DNA of 64,000 nucleotides from positions 6,014,001 to 6,078,000 of the forward strand of contig NZ_JAGGMR010000001.1 in the NCBI RefSeq assembly GCF_017875645.1, written 5' to 3'. Below, in pieces: positions 59,538 through 64,000 of the stretch. The notes below the pieces were generated by a model. That model was given only the letters and a program-made list of their open reading frames with translations. It ran no database searches and was not told where the DNA came from. The DNA comes from Nocardia goodfellowii (lineage in GTDB: Bacteria > Actinomycetota > Actinomycetes > Mycobacteriales > Mycobacteriaceae). Every line of letters starts with the position of its first letter. Within the stretch, counting starts at the first letter, position 1. A program made the position numbers and the translations under genes.

Positions 59538-61046
59538 GTGAGTCGCCACGTCTGGTGTGCCGTCACCGACACGGCCCTGCTCGCCGGACATCGAAGCGTT
59601 CGCCATCGCTGCGACGAGGAGCTACTCGTGCGGATCCAGCGTGAGAATCCGGCACGGCCCCGCGAGATCGTCGGGTCGGTGCCGGTCACCACACCCGACT
59701 CCGTGGACGATGTTGTGCGCGAGGCACATCGAGACTTTCGCGAATGGTCACGCCGGCCCCTCGGCACCCGGCTCGCCGCACTCGGCGCCGCAGCCGACCG
59801 GATGGATGCGAAGCGCTCGGACCTGGCCGCGCTGCTCGCCCGCGAGAGCGGCAAGCCGGTAGCCGACTGCCGTGGTGAAATCGGTTTCGCCGCAACCTAT
59901 CTGCGCTGGGTGCGCGACAATGCCGCGACCGTGCTGATGGCAACGACCATCGACGACGACCTGGGCCGGATCGAATGCGCGCCCGCACCGTACGGGGTGG
60001 TCGCCGCCATTACGCCGTGGAACGCGCCGATCATCCTGTCGGTGCTGAAGCTGGGCCCGGCGCTGGCGGCGGGAAACACCGTGGTGCTCAAGCCTTCTCC
60101 GCTGGCTCCGCTGGCGATCAGCGCGGTGGCGGAACTCCTGCCCGGGGTGCGGGTGATGCACGGCGGCGCCGAGACGGTGCGGGCTCTGGTGGCGCATCCG
60201 CTGATCGGCAAGGTGGCTTTCACCGGCGGCGGCGACGCCGGGCGCAGCATCGCGGCGACGGCCGGGCAGGCGCTCACGCCGGTGGTACTCGAATTGGGCG
60301 GCAACGACCCCGCCGTCTTTCTCGACGACTTCGCGCTGACACCAGACGATTACGAACGATTGGTGCTGGCCTCGTTCGCTACCGCGGGCCAAGTATGCAT
60401 GGCAGCCAAGCGGCTGTACGTGCCGCAGGCGCGGTTCGACGAGTTCATCGAGTCATACCTCGCGGCCGCGCGGCGAATTCTGACGGTCGGCGACCCGCTC
60501 GACGAGAAGGTGACGATGGGCCCGGTGGTGAGCCGCGCCGCCGCCGCGCGCATGACCGCCCTCGCCGCCGATGCCTGGAACCGCGGCGGCTGGATGCTTC
60601 CGCTCGCCGAAAGCCCGGACAGCGACGGCTATTTCGTCGCCCCCACGCTCGTTCTCGACCTCCCGGACGACGCCGATCTGGTCCGGCTGGAGCAATTCGG
60701 CCCCGCTGTCCCGGTCCTCACCTACGACACCGAGGACGAGGCCCTCGCGCGCGCCAACAACAGCGAACTCGGCTTAGGCGCTTCGGTCTGGTCGGTCGAC
60801 GAGGATCGCGCCTTCACCTTCGCCACCCGCCTGGAGGCCGGTTTCACCTTCATCAACACTCACAACCGCACGGGCATGTCCTTGCGCGCGCCGTTCGGTG
60901 GCACCAAACGCAGCGGCTTCGGCCGCGAGTACGCCGTCGAGGGCTTACGCGAATACGTCCAGACCACCGTGCGACACGCCCCGGCCGCATTCCGGGCGGG
61001 CGGTCCCGGCATGCCCGCCCGCGCCTACCCGGGCCCCACCCGCTAG
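59538..61046 (+). CDS. Aldehyde dehydrogenase-family protein (second copy)
   Basis: A 502-residue aldehyde dehydrogenase. Motifs are GVVAAITPWNAPIILSVLKLGPALAAGNTVVLKPS, the loop VAFTGGGDAGRSIA, VLELGGNDPAVF with the general base, and ATAGQVCMAAKRLYVP with the catalytic cysteine. GTG 59538 is an uncertain start: a longer version begins in the 129-bp gap after the hydroxylase, which otherwise shows no feature. With the first aldehyde dehydrogenase it would oxidise aldehydes made by the two oxygenases of this operon. Confidence 0.87.
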   Translation: MSRHVWCAVTDTALLAGHRSVRHRCDEELLVRIQRENPARPREIVGSVPVTTPDSVDDVVREAHRDFREWSRRPLGTRLAALGAAADRMDAKRSDLAALLARESGKPVADCRGEIGFAATYLRWVRDNAATVLMATTIDDDLGRIECAPAPYGVVAAITPWNAPIILSVLKLGPALAAGNTVVLKPSPLAPLAISAVAELLPGVRVMHGGAETVRALVAHPLIGKVAFTGGGDAGRSIAATAGQALTPVVLELGGNDPAVFLDDFALTPDDYERLVLASFATAGQVCMAAKRLYVPQARFDEFIESYLAAARRILTVGDPLDEKVTMGPVVSRAAAARMTALAADAWNRGGWMLPLAESPDSDGYFVAPTLVLDLPDDADLVRLEQFGPAVPVLTYDTEDEALARANNSELGLGASVWSVDEDRAFTFATRLEAGFTFINTHNRTGMSLRAPFGGTKRSGFGREYAVEGLREYVQTTVRHAPAAFRAGGPGMPARAYPGPTR

Positions 61047-61080
61047 CTGAAAGCCGCTCTGCCGCAATGTAGTACCTCAA

Positions 61081-61086
61081 TAGAAT
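61081..61086 (+). promoter_or_regulatory. -10 box of a leaderless GNAT gene
   Basis: TAGAAT at 61081-61086 lies six bases before the GTG start at 61093, so the message should begin at or near the start codon. No convincing -35 is seen. Confidence 0.5.
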
Positions 61087-61092
61087 GGGTAC

Positions 61093-61632
61093 GTGCCCAA
61101 GCTGATCGCGCCCACCACACGACTGCACCACGCCTGGCTCGAAGCACACACCGAGTGGGGCCCCGGCACCCATGAAGACGGGTTCGGACTGACACCGGCT
61201 GACGAAACCGGCTCACCGGACGGCTTCGCGGCATGGGTGAGCCGGCTGATCGCCGACACCCGCACCACCTACCGCTGGATCGTCGAGGACGGCCGAGTGT
61301 GCGGCGGAATCGCACTGCGACAAAGGTTCGACGACTACGTGAGCTGGGCGGGCCACATCGGCTTCGGCATCCGGCCCACCGCGCGACAGCGGGGACTCGC
61401 CACCTGGGCGCTCCGCACAATCCTGGACACGGCACAGCTGCTCGAGCTGGACCGCGTCCTGCTGGTATGCGCTGCGGACAACATCGCCTCGGCGAAAACA
61501 ATCGAACGAGTCGGCGGGACTCTCGAGGAAATCCGCGATACCGAATACGGGCCCGCACGGCGCTATTGGATAGACCTCCAGCCCGGCACGGTAACTCGGA
61601 GTTCGCACGCGAACCCGTCGACGGCGTCATAG
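61093..61632 (+). CDS. GNAT-family N-acetyltransferase
   Basis: A 179-residue acetyltransferase. The acetyl-CoA pyrophosphate loop is in IGFGIRPTARQRGLATWALRTIL (R.R.Q.RGLA pattern) near residue 95, and the later DRVLLVCAADNIASAKTIERVGGTLEE contains the conserved Asn and the active-site helix. The end ARRYWIDL closes the fold. It acetylates a small molecule or peptide amine; the substrate is unknown. GTG 61093 has a -10 box six bases upstream and no Shine-Dalgarno site. It is a single-gene unit. Confidence 0.88.
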   Translation: MPKLIAPTTRLHHAWLEAHTEWGPGTHEDGFGLTPADETGSPDGFAAWVSRLIADTRTTYRWIVEDGRVCGGIALRQRFDDYVSWAGHIGFGIRPTARQRGLATWALRTILDTAQLLELDRVLLVCAADNIASAKTIERVGGTLEEIRDTEYGPARRYWIDLQPGTVTRSSHANPSTAS

Positions 61633-61762
61633 TCTTCCGACATCGCACGCGTGGGCAGCGGTCTCGATCACCGCATGCTCGCGCTGGCCGCGATCGGAAG
61701 TACTCGAGCGCCGGGTGGGATCTCGCTGGTGACAGACCACCCGATCCTCGGCTAGCCGCGGC

Positions 61763-61964
61763 CGACGCGCTCCGATCCTCGCGCACGTCCGCTACGGCGC
61801 ACCCCGATAGTCCACCAACGCACGACTGGCGAGGCGGGGGTGCCAGCCATTCGGCGAGCATGGCGACGCGCTCCGATCTTCGCGGACGTCGGCTGCGGAT
61901 CACTCCCGGTAGTCGACCACCGCGCGGCTTACGAGGCGGGGTATCAGCCATTCGGCGATTTCCC
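61763..61964. repeat. 101-bp imperfect tandem duplication
   Basis: Two adjacent segments, 61763-61863 and 61864-61964, align with a 101-bp period. Both start CGACGCGCTCCGATC and both contain GAGGCGGGG and AGCCATTCGGCGA at equal offsets; I estimate about three quarters identity, with one compensating indel. The right copy includes the 3' end of the Dabb gene, and the left copy looks like its decayed duplicate. The rest of the 267-bp gap (61633-61899) shows no gene. Confidence 0.7.
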
Positions 61965-62186
61965 GGTGGGCTGGATGTCGCTGGTAGGCAGCGAGTTCCG
62001 ACTCGGAATTGTGCGTGGTCATCATGAACAGGTGGTAGGACACGGGGGTGTCGAGTTCGTCGAGGGCCAGTGTCAGGGACCGGATCTCGGGCACCGTGGA
62101 TCGGAGGCCGGTCAGGAGCTTCGCCGCCTGCTGAGCGTCGCCGCGCTCGTGGAACTTCATCAGGACACGTGGGTCAGCGTGCTCAT
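61900..62186 (-). pseudogene. Dabb-family (stress-responsive alpha/beta barrel) gene with a frameshift near its start
   Basis: The main frame from ATG 62160 reads MKFHERGDAQQAAKLLTGL ... FMMTTHNSESELAAYQRHPAHREIAEWLIPRLVSRAVVDY, a typical Dabb protein. The expected start is ATG 62186, which overlaps the stop of the upstream gene (ATGA) and reads MSTLTHVS then stops. One missing base near 62165 would restore THVVLMKF, the usual family N-terminus. As it stands, the stop and the next ATG overlap (TGATG, 62158-62162), so restart is possible. Thus it is either a frameshifted gene, a reinitiated gene, or a sequencing error. Confidence 0.6.
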
Positions 62187-62761
62187 CGGGTGCTGCCGCG
62201 GCGGCGCAGCAGGAAGAATGCCGCGATGGCCGCGACCACGAGGACCGCAGCGGCAATGCCGACGATCATTCTGGTGTTGCTGTCGTCGCTTTCGGATTCC
62301 GCGGCGGGGGACGCCGCAGGGGTGGGCTGGACTGCGGTCTTCGCCGCGAAGGTCAGCGGTACGGAGGCCAGGATCTGGGACGGGTTGGTCAAGCTGGTGA
62401 CGCTGATCGCGCAGGCGCCGGGGGCCGCGGCGCAGTCGGTGCCGCCCACCGCCGCGACCAGGGTGAGGGTGCGGGCGCCGTTTCTGGGCTGCCATACGCC
62501 TTGCGCGTCGGCGGAGCCCATCAGCGATCCGGTGAGGTGGCAGTCGGTCGGCGCGACGACCTGCGGCTTACATTGCCCGACCGCGACGCCCGCCAGGTTG
62601 GCGTCCAAGCCCGACAGTTCCACGGTGATCGTCTGTCCCGCCGCGACTCCCGTACTCGTATCCAGTTGCAGGGTGGGCGCGGCCGAGGCCGTCGGCGCGG
62701 CCGCGAGCAGGCCGGTCGCGGCCGCCGTGAGGACGGCGAGCCGGAACGCGTTGTGTTTCAT
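62183..62761 (-). CDS. Neocarzinostatin-fold surface protein with C-terminal membrane anchor
   Basis: A 192-residue exported protein. A signal peptide (MKHNAFRLAVLTAAATGLLAAAPTASA) precedes an immunoglobulin-like domain of the neocarzinostatin/macromomycin family: ITVELSGLDANLAGVAVGQCKP and TDCAAAPGACAISV carry two disulfide-forming cysteine pairs with the C-x4-C and longer spacing of the family. The C-terminus is a hydrophobic helix (MIVGIAAAVLVVAAIAAFFLL) followed by RRRGSTR, so the domain stays outside. AGGAGAAA precedes the ATG. No enediyne genes are present, so it is not a chromoprotein carrier. Confidence 0.82.
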   Translation of the reverse strand: MKHNAFRLAVLTAAATGLLAAAPTASAAPTLQLDTSTGVAAGQTITVELSGLDANLAGVAVGQCKPQVVAPTDCHLTGSLMGSADAQGVWQPRNGARTLTLVAAVGGTDCAAAPGACAISVTSLTNPSQILASVPLTFAAKTAVQPTPAASPAAESESDDSNTRMIVGIAAAVLVVAAIAAFFLLRRRGSTR

Positions 62762-62781
62762 GTCTTTTCTCCTGAGAGTGT

Positions 62782-63387
62782 TCACAGCCGTCGCCGGTCG
62801 GCGAGGGCGAGACCGGCGACTACGACCAGCAGGGCGGCGGTCGCCGACCACAGCGGTAGCGACGGTCCGTCGATATCGGCCGTGGACGCGGTGGTCGCGA
62901 CGGTGGGGGCGGCCGTGGCCGCCGGGAGTTGCGATCCGGTGAAAGTGACCGCGATCTCGGCGGAGTTGGCCGCGAGCACGCTGGGCGGTTCGGTGCCGGG
63001 CAGCGGCGCGGCGGCGATCACGCACTGCTGCCGCAGGCAGTCGATCATGTTGAAATGCGGGCGGGCGGTGAGTGTGACGGTCGGCAGGGTGCCGTCGTCG
63101 GCGACGTTGACGAACGTCGCGCCACCGCCGAGATCGCAATCCCGCATTCCGCTGGTGAAGCCCTGCTTGCACAGGCCCACCGCGATCGAAGCGAGTCCGG
63201 GTCGGAACCCCGTGCCGTGCACGGTGATTCGCTGGCCCGTGGTCAAGTCGGTACTGGCGCTCACCTGTATCGCGGCCGTGCCGGGTGCCGCCTGCGCGGG
63301 CAGCACCGAAACAACCGGCGTCGAAGTGAGAAGTGCCGCGGTCAGCGAGACGGCCGCGGCCGAGCGGACGGTGATGGTGCGAATCAT
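62782..63387 (-). CDS. Neocarzinostatin-fold surface protein, second copy
   Basis: A 201-residue exported protein with a signal peptide (MIRTITVRSAAAVSLTAALLTSTPVVSVLPAQA), a neocarzinostatin-like domain (ITVHGTGFRPGLASIAVGLCKQG, MRDCDLGGG, MIDCLRQQCVIAA with two cysteine pairs) and a C-terminal helix SLPLWSATAALLVVVAGLALA before DRRRL. The ATG has AGGAGG upstream and overlaps the stop of the repeat-containing membrane gene (ATGA). It and the gene at 62183 are probably paralogues by duplication. Function is unknown; a cell-envelope role is likely. Confidence 0.82.
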   Translation of the reverse strand: MIRTITVRSAAAVSLTAALLTSTPVVSVLPAQAAPGTAAIQVSASTDLTTGQRITVHGTGFRPGLASIAVGLCKQGFTSGMRDCDLGGGATFVNVADDGTLPTVTLTARPHFNMIDCLRQQCVIAAAPLPGTEPPSVLAANSAEIAVTFTGSQLPAATAAPTVATTASTADIDGPSLPLWSATAALLVVVAGLALADRRRL

Positions 63388-64000
63388 GTTGTGCCTCCTG
63401 GGAAGACGGGTTCGGCTCCAGCCGGCCGAGGTGCGAGCCGCCCGCACAGCAGCGCGCAGCCCACGCCCGCCCCGGCAAGCACGGCCAGTCCCGAGCCGGT
63501 GCCCGCCAGCCGTGCCAGAGCACTGACCAGCCCCAGCCCCGTCGCCGCGGCGACCGCGGCCACCAGCACGGTCGCGGCACCCGCGCCGGATGGCACGGTC
63601 GCGGCGCCCGCGCCGGATGGCACGCTCGCGGCGCCCGCGCCGGATGGCACGCTCGCGGCGCCCGCGCCGGATGGCACGCCCGTGGCGCCCGCGCCGGATG
63701 GCACGCCCGTGGCGCCCGCGCCGGATGGCACGCCCGTGGCGCCCGCGCCGGATGGCACGCCCGTGGCGCCCGCGCCGGATGGCACGCCCGTGGCGCCCGT
63801 GGCGGATGGCACGCCCGCGCCGGATAGCAGGATGGCGGCGCGGATTTCACCGTCGAGCCCGCGTGCGGCTCGGGCGGCCGCCGCCAGCGCTACGGCGATA
63901 CCGATGGCCAGAGTGGCCTCGCCCGGTGCGGTGCCGACCAGCAGCGGCCCGCCCGCTGCCAGGGCCAGCAGCGGCACCACGGCACTCGGATCAGGCGTGG
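63384..64000 (-). CDS. Membrane protein with nine-residue Gly/Ala/Ser/Pro repeats (partial)
   Basis: The frame is open at the right edge, so its start may lie outside; an internal GTG at 63980 is possible. It shows a hydrophobic region (LLVGTAPGEATLAIGIAVALAAAARAA), then nine tandem nonapeptides of the type GVPSGAGAT, and then two more hydrophobic stretches (TVLVAAVAAATGLGLVSALARL, GLAVLAGAGVGCALL). The repeats have no charged residues and may form a flexible linker between membrane segments. It is the first known gene of an operon with two neocarzinostatin-like proteins. No named family is recognised. Confidence 0.6.
   Translation of the reverse strand, partial: TPDPSAVVPLLALAAGGPLLVGTAPGEATLAIGIAVALAAAARAARGLDGEIRAAILLSGAGVPSATGATGVPSGAGATGVPSGAGATGVPSGAGATGVPSGAGATGVPSGAGAASVPSGAGAASVPSGAGAATVPSGAGAATVLVAAVAAATGLGLVSALARLAGTGSGLAVLAGAGVGCALLCGRLAPRPAGAEPVFPGGTT
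63574..63816 (-). repeat. 27-bp coding minisatellite (nine units)
   Basis: Nine 27-bp units of the type GGCGCCCGCGCCGGATGGCA, in frame, encode the nonapeptide repeats. Three or four sequence variants exist (GVPSGAGAT four times, SVPSGAGAA twice, and single variants at each end). The units are nearly identical, which indicates recent expansion. Because the period is a multiple of three, changes in copy number keep the frame. Confidence 0.85.

Noticed and set aside
62183..63387. Part of an enediyne biosynthetic cluster
   Set aside because: The neocarzinostatin-like proteins have membrane anchors and no polyketide synthase or enediyne gene lies in the window.
63574..63850. Minus-strand frame with RACHPARAP repeats, and a possible CRISPR array
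   Set aside because: The repeats are contiguous without spacers, so not CRISPR. The frame encoding GVPSGAGAT has hydrophobic flanks and a stop that overlaps the next gene, so it is the real one.
1..64000. Mobile elements or integrase-associated island
   Set aside because: No transposase, integrase, terminal inverted repeat or tRNA-derived att site was recognised, despite signs of gene decay around 32-35 kb.

Overview
The window is GC-rich actinobacterial chromosome, most likely from a mycolic-acid bacterium close to Nocardia or Rhodococcus. This rests on dense, 1-4 nt overlapping operons, GTG/TTG starts, several apparently leaderless genes with TANNNT boxes about 6-7 nt upstream, a steroid-type oxygenase/hydrolase pair, a KstR-type operator, fused CysN-CysC, a leuA leader peptide, and neocarzinostatin-fold surface proteins. 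I saw no rRNA, tRNA, CRISPR array, transposase, phage gene or PKS/NRPS gene. The genus is an inference.

Layout. 1-2.9 kb: the end of a KstD-like flavoprotein, an HsaA-like oxygenase, an HsaD-like C-C hydrolase and a DinB protein. 2.9-8.4 kb: a large LuxR-type ATPase regulator, a leuA without the usual C-terminal regulatory domain but with a leader peptide and pseudoknot, a FadR-type regulator and an orphan ABC ATPase. 8.3-11.3 kb: two SRPBCC-like proteins with a divergent TetR, a HAD phosphatase and a thioesterase. 11.3-18.3 kb: a sulfotransferase/SDR/DUF1214 operon opposite an IclR regulator, then cysD-cysNC, which make PAPS. 18.3-24.1 kb: TetR, a lipocalin-like protein, a kinase-fold protein, a PLP enzyme and an acyl-CoA dehydrogenase.

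24.3-31.1 kb: a tightly packed six-gene operon of UTRA-GntR regulator, dicluster ferredoxin, lipoprotein binding protein, permease, ATPase and an APS-reductase-like flavoprotein fused to HEAT repeats. With the sulfotransferase and PAPS genes it makes the left half sulfur-themed, and it is my best candidate for an uncharacterised system. 31.1-41.7 kb: accessory mix with an OhrR-like regulator, a SnoaL remnant, a DUF4419 protein, an internally deleted NAD(P)H dehydrogenase beside an ECF41-like sigma factor, a PF10118 hydrolase/membrane protein pair with TetR, and a Baeyer-Villiger monooxygenase opposite an AraC regulator.

41.8-51.2 kb: a catabolic district with a hydantoinase-like amidohydrolase, two CaiB-type CoA-transferases, a PF04199 cyclase, an MmgE/PrpD protein, an HMG-CoA-lyase-like enzyme and a carbamoylsarcosinase-like amidase, interrupted by an autoregulated ArsR-SRPBCC fusion. 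51.2-52.3 kb: an orphan Imm-5-like protein and a DUF4240 protein. 52.3-61.0 kb: an IclR-centred catabolic regulon (flavin reductase, oxygenase, two aldehyde dehydrogenases, FAD hydroxylase) whose two promoter regions share five copies of one 8-mer. 61-64 kb: a GNAT enzyme, a 101-bp tandem duplication, a frameshifted Dabb gene, two neocarzinostatin-like anchored proteins and a membrane protein carrying a 27-bp minisatellite.
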